Assembly (NCBI RefSeq): GCF_000956475.1
Contig: NZ_JYJB01000010.1
Location: 620,001-684,000 of the forward strand
Origin: Microbacterium hydrocarbonoxydans
GTDB lineage: Bacteria > Actinomycetota > Actinomycetes > Actinomycetales > Microbacteriaceae
Length of the DNA stretch: 64,000 bases
Direction: 5' to 3'
The notes under the pieces: model-generated
What the model saw: the letters and a program-made list of their open reading frames with translations, nothing else
Databases searched by the model: none
What the model was told of the DNA's origin: nothing
Program-made: the position numbers and the translations under genes
Part shown: piece after piece, positions 1 through 8,467 of the stretch
How positions within the stretch are numbered: the stretch's first letter is position 1
Layout: every line of letters begins with the position of its first letter

Positions 1-263
1 ATCGGGACGACGTGCGCGGCGACGTGATGACGATCGCGAATGCGCTGCTCCAGCATCCCGAGCCGCTCCAGCGGAGAGTTGATCCTGATGTCGACCAGCC
101 CGCTCTCGCGGGCGAAGCTGAGCAGGCGCGACACCGACGAGCGGGAGGTGCCGAGCTCTTGCGCGATCACCTCCATCGTCTTGTCCTGCATGTAGTACAG
201 CTGCGCGGCGGTGAGCGCCGCGACCAGCTTGGAGTCGCGGGATTCCGCGTCGGTCTTCGCCAT
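1..263 (-). CDS. SorC/DeoR-like sugar-responsive transcriptional regulator (partial, N-terminal part)
   Basis: Only the first 87 codons are inside the window; the gene runs off the left edge. An N-terminal helix-turn-helix is visible at about residues 20-50, with the stretch AQELGTSRSSVSRLL typical of the SorC family, whose C-terminal part normally binds a phosphorylated sugar. Two adjacent ATGs exist at 266 and 263. I chose 263 because AGGAGG lies 5 nt upstream of it but only 2 nt from the other. It is divergent from glpD, and a perfect palindrome lies between them, so control of glycerol use is likely (inference). The effector-binding domain cannot be seen here. Confidence 0.8.
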   Translation of the reverse strand, partial: MAKTDAESRDSKLVAALTAAQLYYMQDKTMEVIAQELGTSRSSVSRLLSFARESGLVDIRINSPLERLGMLEQRIRDRHHVAAHVVP

Positions 264-287
264 CATGACCTCCTGGAGTTCGATCCT

Positions 288-301
288 TGCACATATGTGC
301 A
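288..301. promoter_or_regulatory. Palindromic operator between the SorC-type regulator and glpD
   Basis: TGCACATATGTGCA is a perfect 14-bp palindrome in the 102-bp divergent intergenic region. It lies just upstream of a plausible glpD promoter (TTGCGC at 308-313, TAAATG at 330-335, spacing 16). It would be the natural binding site of the adjacent regulator; binding is inferred, not shown. Confidence 0.65.
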
Positions 302-365
302 GTGGGCTTGCGCGCTGTACCGGCCTGGGTAAATGCTGGGGGCAAGCAGAGAAGAGAGGTCGAGG

Positions 366-2075
366 ATGATCGAGTCGACACACTCATCGGCGGAGCGCGA
401 CGAGGTTCGCGCAGTCCGCGAGGCCGGACGCACGAGCGTCCTTGTCATCGGAGCCGGGATCAACGGCATCTCGACGTTCCGCGACCTGGCGCTCCAGGGC
501 GTCGACGTCGTGCTCGTCGAACGAGGCGACTTCGCGTCCGGCGCATCGTCGGCGTCGAGCCACATGATCCACGGCGGCATCCGCTATCTCGAGAACGGCG
601 AGTTCCGGCTCGTGCGCGAGTCCGTGGAGGAGCGCAACGGACTCCTCAAGATCGCTCCCCACTACGTCAAGCCCCTGCAGACCACGATCCCGATCTACTC
701 GACGTTCTCGGGCATCCTCGCAGCCCCCCTGCGCTTCCTGACGCACAAGAGCGGCAAGCCCCAGGAGCGCGGCGCCTTCCTCATCAAGGTCGGCCTGACC
801 ATCTACGACACGTTCTCGCGCGACGGCGGCATGGTTCCGCGTCACCGCTTCCTCGGCCGCAAGAAGTCCCTCGCCGAGCTTCCGGCGCTCGACCCGAACA
901 TCAAGTACACGGCGACCTACTACGACGCGTCGATGCACGACCCCGAGCGTCTGGCGCTGGACGTGCTGCAGGACGGCCGAGCGGCCCACCCCGGCGCGAT
1001 CGCCCTCAACTACGTCGAGGCCATCGGCCGCGACGGCGACAAGGTGCTGCTGCGCGACCGCGAGAGCGGAACGGAGTTCGCGGTCGCGTCCGACGTGGTC
1101 GTGAACGCATCCGGACCGTGGACCGATCTCACGAATGACGCGCTTGGCGAGGTCACGCGGTTCATGGGAGGCACGAAGGGATCGCACATCGTGCTCGACC
1201 ACCCGGAGCTCCTCGAGGCGACCCGGGGCCGGGAGATCTTCTTCGAGCACTCCGACGGACGCATCGTGCTGATCTACCCGCTCAAGGGCCGCGTCCTGGT
1301 CGGCACCACCGACATCGACGCAGACCCGCGCGAGGTCCCGGTGTGCACGGACGAGGAGGTCGACTACTTCTTCGACCTGATCCACCACGTGTTCCCCCAG
1401 ATCACGGTGTCGCGCGAGCAGATCGTGTTCAACTTCTCCGGCATCCGTCCGCTGCCCCGCCACGAGGACACGGCCCCCGGCTTCGTCTCGCGTGACTACC
1501 GCATCGAGGTCGACGACAAGGGAGCCACTCCCCTGGTCAGCCTCGTCGGCGGCAAATGGACGACGTTCCGCGCCCTGGGCGAGTCTCTGTCCGATGTGGT
1601 TCTCGGCTTGATCACGCGCACTCGCACGGTCTCGACGGCCGGCCGCGCGATCGGAGGAGGCCGCGACTTCCCCCGCACGGAGAAGGCCCGCCGCATCTGG
1701 ATCCAGGAGAACCTGGGAGGCGCGGGAGACCGGGCAGACGGTCTGCTCTCCCGCTATGGCACGCGCGCCGCGCAGGTCTGGGAGTACATCGAACAGGGCG
1801 CCGACGCGCCGCTGGCCGGCGGCGACCTCTCGACGCGAGAGCTCGAGTGGATGGTGCAGAACGAGCTCGTCGCCCGACTGGAGGACGTGATCCTGCGTCG
1901 GACGAGCATCGCGTTCACCGGAAACGCGACCGCCGAGGTGCTCGACGAGATCGGCGATGCCCTCGCTCCCCTGCTCGGCTGGGATCGCGACCGTCACGAC
2001 GCCGAGATCGAGCAGACGCGGCTCCTCCTGAACGAACGACACGGCCTGAACATCTCGTCCCGCGCACGCGGCTGA
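366..2075 (+). CDS. glpD: Glycerol-3-phosphate dehydrogenase (FAD, aerobic)
   Basis: Oxidises sn-glycerol 3-phosphate to dihydroxyacetone phosphate, passing electrons to the quinone pool at the inner face of the membrane. The protein is 569 aa. A dinucleotide-binding motif GAGING is at residues 29-34, followed by ERGDFASGASSASSHMIHGG, the FAD contact typical of GlpD/GlpA. The C-terminal third is the usual helical DAO_C region. I placed the start at ATG 366 because GAGAGG lies 6 nt upstream; an in-frame ATG at 333 has no ribosome site. It is first in a glpD-glpF-glpK run, so uptake, phosphorylation and oxidation of glycerol are encoded together, behind a putative SorC operator. Confidence 0.95.
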   Translation: MIESTHSSAERDEVRAVREAGRTSVLVIGAGINGISTFRDLALQGVDVVLVERGDFASGASSASSHMIHGGIRYLENGEFRLVRESVEERNGLLKIAPHYVKPLQTTIPIYSTFSGILAAPLRFLTHKSGKPQERGAFLIKVGLTIYDTFSRDGGMVPRHRFLGRKKSLAELPALDPNIKYTATYYDASMHDPERLALDVLQDGRAAHPGAIALNYVEAIGRDGDKVLLRDRESGTEFAVASDVVVNASGPWTDLTNDALGEVTRFMGGTKGSHIVLDHPELLEATRGREIFFEHSDGRIVLIYPLKGRVLVGTTDIDADPREVPVCTDEEVDYFFDLIHHVFPQITVSREQIVFNFSGIRPLPRHEDTAPGFVSRDYRIEVDDKGATPLVSLVGGKWTTFRALGESLSDVVLGLITRTRTVSTAGRAIGGGRDFPRTEKARRIWIQENLGGAGDRADGLLSRYGTRAAQVWEYIEQGADAPLAGGDLSTRELEWMVQNELVARLEDVILRRTSIAFTGNATAEVLDEIGDALAPLLGWDRDRHDAEIEQTRLLLNERHGLNISSRARG

Positions 2076-2122
2076 CGACTCCGAACGTCGCCCTCCTCTG
2101 CGACGTGAAACTCCCTCGAAAC

Positions 2123-2148
2123 GCGGCAGGGCTGAGGGGTCCTGCCGC
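2123..2148 (+). other. Intercistronic hairpin between glpD and glpF
   Basis: Perfect 8-bp stem GCGGCAGG/CCTGCCGC with a 10-nt loop, ending a few bases before the glpF ribosome site (GAAAGG). No T-run follows, so it is not a classical terminator. It may act as an RNA-processing or stability element, or a partial terminator, setting the glpD:glpFK ratio (inference). Confidence 0.5.
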
Positions 2149-2169
2149 ACAAGAAAGGTCAATGAAGAC

Positions 2170-2922
2170 ATGACTGATGTGAATCTCGGTCTCTACTTCC
2201 TGTCTGAGCTCGTCGGAACGGCGATGCTCATCATCCTGGGTTGTGGAGTCGTCGCCAACGTCGCGCTCACGAAGAACAAGGGCTTCGGCGGGGGCTTCCT
2301 GATGGTGAACTGGGGGTGGGGTCTCGCGGTGTTCGCGGGTGTCCTCGTCTCGGCATACTCCGGCGCCATCCTGAACCCCGCCGTCGGCATCGGCCTCCTG
2401 ATCGCCGGCAAGATCGACTTCGCCATGTTCGCCACCGCCGCCGGTGCCGAGCTTCTCGGTGCGATTCTCGGTGCGATCATCGTGTGGCTCGGCTACAAGC
2501 AGCACTTCGACGAGGAGCCCGAGGCCGCGAACAAGCTCGGCGTCTTCTCGACCGGCCCCGCCATCCGCTCCTACGGCTGGAACCTCGTGACCGAGATCAT
2601 CGGCACCTTCGTGCTGGTCTTCGGCATCTTCGCGTTCGCGGACTACGGCGACGTCGAGGTCGGAACGCCCGGAGGCCTCGGCCCGCTCACGGCCCTTCCG
2701 GTCGCCCTCCTGGTGGTCGGCATCGGCGCATCGCTCGGTGGCCCCACCGGCTACGCGATCAACCCCGCCCGTGACCTCGGCCCTCGCATCGCCCACGCCA
2801 TCCTCCCCATCAAGGGCAAGGGATCCAGCGACTGGTCGTACGCGTGGGTTCCGGTCGTCGGCCCCCTCATCGGCGGTGCGATCGCTGCCGTTGCGGCGCC
2901 CGTCCTCCTCCACCTCGCCTGA
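2170..2922 (+). CDS. glpF: Glycerol uptake facilitator (aquaglyceroporin)
   Basis: MIP-family channel of 250 aa that lets glycerol diffuse across the membrane. Both pore half-helix motifs are present: NPA at residues 69-71 in the first repeat and NPARDLGPR near residue 199 in the second. The Asp after the second NPA is the residue usually seen in glycerol-conducting rather than water-only channels. Six membrane helices can be read as hydrophobic blocks. Start ATG 2170 follows a GAAAGG ribosome site. It is between glpD and glpK on the same strand, and the 24-bp gap to glpK holds the glpK ribosome site. Confidence 0.95.
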   Translation: MTDVNLGLYFLSELVGTAMLIILGCGVVANVALTKNKGFGGGFLMVNWGWGLAVFAGVLVSAYSGAILNPAVGIGLLIAGKIDFAMFATAAGAELLGAILGAIIVWLGYKQHFDEEPEAANKLGVFSTGPAIRSYGWNLVTEIIGTFVLVFGIFAFADYGDVEVGTPGGLGPLTALPVALLVVGIGASLGGPTGYAINPARDLGPRIAHAILPIKGKGSSDWSYAWVPVVGPLIGGAIAAVAAPVLLHLA

Positions 2923-2946
2923 CCCTGATTTCAAAGGAGAACAACC

Positions 2947-4461
2947 ATGGCTGACTACATCATCGCCATCGACCAGGGAACCACCTCCAGCCGCGCGATC
3001 ATCTTCGACAAGAAGGGCAGCATCGTCGCGACGGGCCAGAAGGAGCACGAGCAGATCCTGCCGCAGGCCGGCTGGGTCGAGCACGACGCCTCGGAGATCT
3101 GGCGCAACGTGCAGGAGGTCATCGGACTCGCCCTGAGCCGTGCCGACCTCACCCGTCATGACATCGCCGCTGTGGGCATCACGAATCAGCGCGAGACCGC
3201 GGTCGTGTGGGACAAGACCACAGGCGAGCCGGTCTACAACGCGATCGTCTGGCAGGACACCCGCACGCAGGGCATCGTCGACCGCCTCGCGGCCGATGGC
3301 GGCGTCGAGCGCTTCAAGCAGGTCGTGGGTCTTCCGCTCGCGACCTACTTCTCGGGTACGAAGATCGCCTGGATCCTCGAGAACGTCGAGGGCGCCCGCG
3401 AGAAGGCGGAGGCCGGCGATCTGCTCTTCGGCACCACCGACTGCTGGGTGCTCTGGAACCTCACGGGCGGTGTCGACGGAGGCGTTCACGCGACCGACGT
3501 GACCAACGCGTCACGCACCATGTTCATGGACCTCGAGACGCTCGAGTGGCGCGACGACATCCTCGAGGCCTTCGGCGTGCCGCGCTCGATGATGCCCGAG
3601 ATCCGCTCCTCCTCCGAGGTGTACGGCAACGCCGAGGACTCCTCTCTGCTGCGCGAGACGCCGATCGCCGGCATCCTGGGCGACCAGCAGGCGGCGACCT
3701 TCGGCCAGGCGGCGTTCAACACGGGCGAGAGCAAGAACACCTACGGCACGGGCTGCTTCCTGATCTTCAACACCGGCGAGGAGATCGTCCACTCGAAGAA
3801 CGGCCTGCTCACCACGGTCGGCTACAAGCTCGGCGACGGGCCGACCCACTACGCGCTCGAGGGCTCGATCGCGGTGACCGGTTCGCTCATCCAGTGGCTG
3901 CGCGACCAGCTCGGCATCATCAGCTCCGCCCCCGAGGTCGAAGAGCTGGCTAAGCAGGTCGAGGACAACGGCGGCGTCTACATCGTCCCCGCGTTCTCGG
4001 GTCTGTTCGCGCCCTACTGGCGTCCTGACGCCCGCGGCGCGATCGTCGGACTCACTCGCTACGCGAACAAGAACCACATCGCTCGCGCAGCGCTCGAGGC
4101 CGTGGCCTTCCAGACGCGCGACGTGCTCGACGCGGTCAACGCGGATGCCGGGGTGGACCTGACCGAGCTCAAGGTCGACGGCGGCATGGTGGCGAATGAC
4201 GCCCTCATGCAGTTCCAGGCCGACGTCCTCGGTGTGCCGGTCGTACGGCCTGTCGTCGCGGAGACGACAGCCCTGGGCGCCGCGTACGCTGCCGGCCTCG
4301 CGGTCGGGTTCTGGAACGGCCTGGACGATCTGTCCGCCAACTGGCAGGAGGACAAGCGCTGGGAGCCGTCGATGGACGAGGCCGAGCGCGACCGTCAACT
4401 GCGCCTGTGGCGCAAGGCCGTCACGAAGTCGATGGACTGGGTCGACGACGACGTGAAGTGA
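2947..4461 (+). CDS. glpK: Glycerol kinase
   Basis: FGGY-family kinase of 504 aa that traps glycerol as sn-glycerol 3-phosphate using ATP. The N-terminal phosphate-binding loop [13 protein letters not shown] (about residues 9-21) and the C-terminal ADP-binding segment [16 protein letters not shown] are clear, and length matches the family. AAAGGAG lies 7 nt before the ATG. It is the last gene of the glp operon, followed by a strong inverted repeat that also ends the convergent LysR gene. Confidence 0.97.
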   Translation: MADYIIAIDQGTTSSRAIIFDKKGSIVATGQKEHEQILPQAGWVEHDASEIWRNVQEVIGLALSRADLTRHDIAAVGITNQRETAVVWDKTTGEPVYNAIVWQDTRTQGIVDRLAADGGVERFKQVVGLPLATYFSGTKIAWILENVEGAREKAEAGDLLFGTTDCWVLWNLTGGVDGGVHATDVTNASRTMFMDLETLEWRDDILEAFGVPRSMMPEIRSSSEVYGNAEDSSLLRETPIAGILGDQQAATFGQAAFNTGESKNTYGTGCFLIFNTGEEIVHSKNGLLTTVGYKLGDGPTHYALEGSIAVTGSLIQWLRDQLGIISSAPEVEELAKQVEDNGGVYIVPAFSGLFAPYWRPDARGAIVGLTRYANKNHIARAALEAVAFQTRDVLDAVNADAGVDLTELKVDGGMVANDALMQFQADVLGVPVVRPVVAETTALGAAYAAGLAVGFWNGLDDLSANWQEDKRWEPSMDEAERDRQLRLWRKAVTKSMDWVDDDVK

Positions 4462-4468
4462 TCGTGAG

Positions 4469-5398
4469 TCACTGAGAGGCGGGTCCGGAGTTCTGCTCCG
4501 GACCCGCCTCTCGCATTCCCGCCGAGATCTCGGCGTCGAGCTCGTTCAGAAACGCGTGCGCCACGTTCCTCGCGGTCTGCGCGCTCCAGGCCGCGTACTC
4601 GACGCGAACAGGACCGTCGGCGACCTCCACGAAAGCGACACGGGCTCCTGAGCGGGAGATCACCCCCGGCGCCATCATCGTCACCGCGAGCCGGGCGGCG
4701 ACGAGCCCGAGAAGCAGCTCTGCGGAGTCGGCTTCGAAGGCGACGTCTCGCTTCAGACCGGATGCTGCGAACGCGGCGTCTCCCTGCGCACGCCCCGAGG
4801 TGCCGGAGGGGAAGTCGGCGAACACCTCAGCCGCGAGATCGGCGAGCTGCAGACGTCGGCGGCCCGCCAGCTCGTGATCCGGCGGGAGCGCGACGGCGAG
4901 CCTCTCCCGCGCGAGCGTACGCACCGCCACTCCCTCAGGAGCCGTCTCCGCACGCAGACCGAGCAGTGCGACGTCGAGCTCTCCCTGGCGCACTCCGACG
5001 ATGAGCGCGTCGCTGTTTCCGACGCGCAGCTCTACGCGGACGTGCGGATGCTGACGGCGGAACCTCGCGATCAGCGTCGGCACGTCCACAGCGGCCACGG
5101 TCGGGATCACCCCCAGGCGGAGCGTGCCGATCACCTGACCGGCTGACGCCGCGGCGTCCTCCTTCGCCGTCTCCGCGGCGATGACGGCGATTCGCGCCTG
5201 CCTCAGGAAAGCCTCGCCTGCCTCGGTCAGCCGCACGCTCCGGCTGGTTCGCGCGAACAGACGCTGGCCGAGCTCTCGCTCGAGTGCAGCGATCTGGTGG
5301 CTCAACGCCGACTGTGTGACGTAGCAGCGCTCGGCAGCACGCGTGAAGCTTCCCGTGTCGGCGACCTCGACAACGTACCGGAGCTGCTGAAGATCCAT
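4469..5398 (-). CDS. LysR-family transcriptional regulator
   Basis: A 309-aa protein with the classic LysR layout. The N-terminal winged helix spans about residues 1-60 (MDLQQLRYVVEVADTGSFTR, then SALSHQIAALERELGQRLF), followed by a periplasmic-binding-like effector domain. It is divergent from an EamA-type exporter gene starting at 5477. LysR regulators commonly control the divergent neighbour and themselves, so it probably regulates that exporter (inference). The effector is unknown. Its 3' end lies inside the glpK terminator stem. Confidence 0.9.
   Translation of the reverse strand: MDLQQLRYVVEVADTGSFTRAAERCYVTQSALSHQIAALERELGQRLFARTSRSVRLTEAGEAFLRQARIAVIAAETAKEDAAASAGQVIGTLRLGVIPTVAAVDVPTLIARFRRQHPHVRVELRVGNSDALIVGVRQGELDVALLGLRAETAPEGVAVRTLARERLAVALPPDHELAGRRRLQLADLAAEVFADFPSGTSGRAQGDAAFAASGLKRDVAFEADSAELLLGLVAARLAVTMMAPGVISRSGARVAFVEVADGPVRVEYAAWSAQTARNVAHAFLNELDAEISAGMREAGPEQNSGPASQ
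4474..4512. terminator. Bidirectional terminator between glpK and the LysR gene
   Basis: Perfect 17-bp inverted repeat (4474-4490 and 4496-4512) around a 5-nt loop TTCTG. The stem starts 12 nt after the glpK stop and includes the last codons of the convergent LysR gene, so one structure can end both transcripts. It has no long T-run, as is common in GC-rich actinomycetes. Confidence 0.85.
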
Positions 5399-5403
5399 GA
5401 ATA

Positions 5404-5420
5404 CATGATTTCAGCTCATG
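5404..5420. promoter_or_regulatory. Candidate LysR-type binding site
   Basis: CATGA-N7-TCATG inverted repeat 5 bp upstream of the LysR start and about 56 bp upstream of the EamA gene. The size fits a LysR recognition site and the location fits autoregulation. The half-sites are short, so support is moderate. Confidence 0.4.
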
Positions 5421-5476
5421 TCTTTTGTGCAAAGCATGCGTTGGACTCATTGGCTCCTTCCGCGCACCCTGGAAGC

Positions 5477-6394
5477 ATGAGCCGCTTCGCACTCCTTCTC
5501 CTCACCGCTCTCGCGCCCGTCGCCTGGGGGACGACCTACCTCGTCACGACGGAGCTGCTCCCCCAGGGGCATCCGCTGCTCGCAGGCCTCCTGCGCGCGC
5601 TGCCGGCGGGATTGCTGGCCATCGCGATCGGCCGCACGCTGCCGCGCGGCGACTGGTGGTGGAAAGCCGCGGCGCTCGGCATCCTCAACATCGGCGCGTT
5701 CTTCCCGCTGCTCTTCCTCGCCGCTGAGCGGCTTCCGGGAGGAGTCGCCGCCGCCGTCGCCGGGGTGCAGCCGCTCGTCGTCATCGGCCTGGGCTCCCTG
5801 GTGCTGCACGAGCGCATCCGTCCGCTCACCGCGTCCGCCGCGGTCGTCGGCGCAGCCGGCGTCGCCCTCGTGGTGCTCGGCCCGGCAGCCCAGCTCGATC
5901 TGCTGGGCATTCTGTCCGCGATCGGCGGCACGTCTGCGACCGCAGCCGGCATCGTCCTCACCAAGCGGTGGGGCCGTCCGGCCGGGGTTGGTCCGATCGC
6001 GTACGCCGGATGGCAGCTGACCGCCGGAGGGCTCGTGCTGCTCCCGCTCACCCTCCTCTTCGAGGGCATGCCGACGCAGATCGGCTCCGGCGCCGTCCTC
6101 GGTTATGTGTGGCTGGGCACTGCAGGCGGTCTGGTCGCCTACACGTTGTGGTTCCGCGGCATCCAGCAGCTGCCTGTCGCGGCGCCGGGACTGCTCGCGC
6201 TTCTCTCCCCCGTGGTCGCGACCGCGCTGGGCACGCTCGTCGCCGGCGAGACCCTCACTCCGCTGCAGACGGCCGGCCTCACGCTCGTGCTGGCCGCGTT
6301 CATCGCTGGCCAGGTCTTCACCATGCGCCCCCGGATGCCGAAGACACCCGCAGCCGACAAGACCGTCGAGGCTGCGGCGGTGGTCTCTCGCTGA
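5477..6394 (+). CDS. EamA/DMT-family exporter
   Basis: A 305-aa membrane protein with about ten hydrophobic segments in two EamA repeats; the first begins LLTALAPVAWGTTYLVTTELLP, here split across residues 6-27. The family exports amino acids, purines or other small metabolites; the substrate cannot be read from sequence. Start ATG 5477 begins the transmembrane-rich MSRFALLLL; in-frame codons upstream overlap the divergent LysR gene and look non-coding. The gene stops 6 bp from the convergent ffh gene, with no visible terminator between. Confidence 0.88.
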   Translation: MSRFALLLLTALAPVAWGTTYLVTTELLPQGHPLLAGLLRALPAGLLAIAIGRTLPRGDWWWKAAALGILNIGAFFPLLFLAAERLPGGVAAAVAGVQPLVVIGLGSLVLHERIRPLTASAAVVGAAGVALVVLGPAAQLDLLGILSAIGGTSATAAGIVLTKRWGRPAGVGPIAYAGWQLTAGGLVLLPLTLLFEGMPTQIGSGAVLGYVWLGTAGGLVAYTLWFRGIQQLPVAAPGLLALLSPVVATALGTLVAGETLTPLQTAGLTLVLAAFIAGQVFTMRPRMPKTPAADKTVEAAAVVSR

Positions 6395-6400
6395 GCCTGC

Positions 6401-7954
6401 TCAGCCCTTTCCGAAGAGCTTCTGGATCTCGGCGAGGTCGGCCTCTGACGGCGCCTTCTGGCGGCCGAGACCGAAGCCCGAGCCCGTCGGCGCCGACGGT
6501 GCGACGAGCCCGGCGTTCTCGGCGGCGCGCTTGGCCGGGTTCCCCGAGCGGGAGACGCCCTTCGACTTGCCCTTCTTGCCGCGCTTCGCCGACGCACCGG
6601 GGCGCCCCATGCCGGGCACCGGACCCATGCCGGGAATGTTCGGGGTTCCGCCGCGGGCGACCGTCTTCATCATCTTGGCGGCCTGCTCGAAGCGCTGCAC
6701 GAGCTGGTTCACGTCGGTCACGGTCATGCCGGAACCGCGCGCGATGCGCAGGCGACGAGAGCCGTTGAGGATCTTGGGGTTGCGACGCTCACCGGGGGTC
6801 ATCGAACGGATGATCGCCTCGGTGCGGTCGATCTCCTTCTCGTCGAAGTCCTCGAGCTGCTGCTTCATCTGCCCCATGCCCGGGAGCATCCCGAGCATCT
6901 TCTTCATCGAGCCCATCTTCTTCATCTGCTGAAGCTGGTCGAGGAAGTCCTCGAGGGTGAAGGCCTCGTTCGCGAGCTTCTCGGCCATCTTCATGGCCTC
7001 TTCCTCATCGAAGGCCTGCTGGGCCTGCTCGATGAGGGTCAGGATGTCACCGAGGTCGAGGATTCGGCTCGCCATGCGGTCGGGATGGAACGGCTCGAGG
7101 TCTTCGAGGCGCTCACCCGTGGAGGCGAAGATGATGGGGCGGCCGGTCACTGACGCGACCGAGAGGGCGGCGCCACCGCGGGCATCGCCGTCGAGCTTCG
7201 ACAGCACCACGCCGGTGAAGTCGACACCCTCCTGGAACGCCTTCGCCGTGTTCACGGCATCCTGACCGATCATGGCATCGATCACGAAGAGGACCTCGTC
7301 GGGGGCGACCGCCTTGCGGATGTCGGCGGCCTGCTTCATGAGCTCGGCGTCGACGCCGAGGCGGCCGGCGGTGTCGATGATGACCACGTCGTGCTGGTGA
7401 CGACGGGCGTGCTCGACGCCGTCACGCGAGACCCTGACGGGATCCCCGACGCCGTTGCCCGGCTCGGGGGCGTAGATGGTGGCACCGGCCTGCTCTGCGA
7501 CGACCTGAAGCTGGTTCACGGCGTTCGGACGCTGCAGGTCGGCCGCCACAAGAAGCGGGGTGTGTCCTTCGCCCTCGAGCTGCTTCGCGAGCTTTCCCGC
7601 GAATGTGGTCTTACCCGAGCCCTGGAGGCCGGCGAGCATGATCACGGTCGGCGGCGTCTTCGCGAACTGCAGGCGGCGCTGCTCTCCGCCGAGGATGGCG
7701 ACCAGTTCTTCATTGACGATCTGCACGACCTGCTGGGCCGGGTTCAGCGCCTTGTTGACCTCGTCGCCGAGCGCACGCTCGCGCACCTTCGCCGTGAAGT
7801 CCTTGACCACCGCGAGTGCGACGTCGGCGTCGAGCAGAGCGCGACGGATCTCGCGCACGGTGCCGTCGACGTCGGCGGCGGTGAGCTTTCCCTTCGTGCG
7901 CAGATTGCGGAAGGTCTCGGTGAGCCGATCGGAGAGCGTGCCAAACGTAGCCAT
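6401..7954 (-). CDS. ffh: Signal recognition particle protein
   Basis: SRP54 homologue of 517 aa, the GTPase that binds signal sequences of nascent membrane and secreted proteins with 4.5S RNA and docks on FtsY. The N domain (about 1-90) is followed by the G domain with GLQGSGKTTFAGKLAKQL (G1), DTAGRLGVD (G3) and TKLDG-like (G4) motifs. A methionine-rich M domain (MKKMGSMKKMLGMLPGMGQM) follows near residues 330-360. The C-terminal tail is basic and low in complexity. A TAGAAT -10-like hexamer lies 9 nt before the ATG, so the leader must be very short. The partner gene ftsY is in the same window. Confidence 0.97.
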   Translation of the reverse strand: MATFGTLSDRLTETFRNLRTKGKLTAADVDGTVREIRRALLDADVALAVVKDFTAKVRERALGDEVNKALNPAQQVVQIVNEELVAILGGEQRRLQFAKTPPTVIMLAGLQGSGKTTFAGKLAKQLEGEGHTPLLVAADLQRPNAVNQLQVVAEQAGATIYAPEPGNGVGDPVRVSRDGVEHARRHQHDVVIIDTAGRLGVDAELMKQAADIRKAVAPDEVLFVIDAMIGQDAVNTAKAFQEGVDFTGVVLSKLDGDARGGAALSVASVTGRPIIFASTGERLEDLEPFHPDRMASRILDLGDILTLIEQAQQAFDEEEAMKMAEKLANEAFTLEDFLDQLQQMKKMGSMKKMLGMLPGMGQMKQQLEDFDEKEIDRTEAIIRSMTPGERRNPKILNGSRRLRIARGSGMTVTDVNQLVQRFEQAAKMMKTVARGGTPNIPGMGPVPGMGRPGASAKRGKKGKSKGVSRSGNPAKRAAENAGLVAPSAPTGSGFGLGRQKAPSEADLAEIQKLFGKG

Positions 7955-7966
7955 GGTGCTTCGATT

Positions 7967-8467
7967 CTACGCGAGCGGAGCCTCGATGCTCAGCGCGGCA
8001 CGAAGGTCGTCCTTCGCGCGCTGGTGGCGGCCTCGCGCAGTGGACGCGGGGATGCCGAGGAGCTCGGCCGCCTCCGCGACGCTCAAGCCGTCCCAGTGCA
8101 CGAGTCGCACCAGCTCCGCCTGTTCGGGATCCAGCCGCGCGATCGCGTCACGGACCTCGGCACCGGCATCCGCGGGCGCCCCGGATTGATCGGCGGCCGG
8201 CTCGAGGCGGATGCGGTCGGCGAGGGCCCAGCGCCGTCGCTGGCCGCGAGCATGGTTGAGCAGGGTTCCTCTCGCGATGCCGAACAGCCACATGCGTGCT
8301 CGCTCGATTCCGGTCGGAAGCTCACGCACCCGGCGCCAGGCGACGACCATGGTCTCTCCGAGCAGGTCCGGCGCATCGTCAGGTCCGACTCGGCGCGAGA
8401 GATATGCCAGGAGGTCGGCGGCGTTCGCCTCGACCGCCGCCGTGAGGCGCGCGGCTTCCGCCGTCAT
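7967..8467 (-). CDS. ECF-like RNA polymerase sigma factor
   Basis: A 166-aa protein with a weak region 2 (LLAYLSRRVGPDDAPDLLGETMVVAWRRV) and a clear region 4 helix-turn-helix near the C-terminus (LSVAEAAELLGIPASTARGRHQRAKDDL). These regions would bind the -10 and -35 of target promoters. I chose ATG 8467 because a GGAGGG ribosome site precedes it and it overlaps the upstream stop codon as ATGA (8464-8467), implying translational coupling. The upstream partner is a membrane-anchored protein, so the pair looks like sigma and anti-sigma in reversed order. Targets are unknown. Confidence 0.8.
   Translation of the reverse strand: MTAEAARLTAAVEANAADLLAYLSRRVGPDDAPDLLGETMVVAWRRVRELPTGIERARMWLFGIARGTLLNHARGQRRRWALADRIRLEPAADQSGAPADAGAEVRDAIARLDPEQAELVRLVHWDGLSVAEAAELLGIPASTARGRHQRAKDDLRAALSIEAPLA

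Noticed and set aside
384..2171. 595-codon open frame on the minus strand opposite glpD
   Set aside because: It is antisense to an unambiguous glpD, rich in Arg, Asp and Val, and shows no domain. Such long shadow frames are expected in high-GC DNA.
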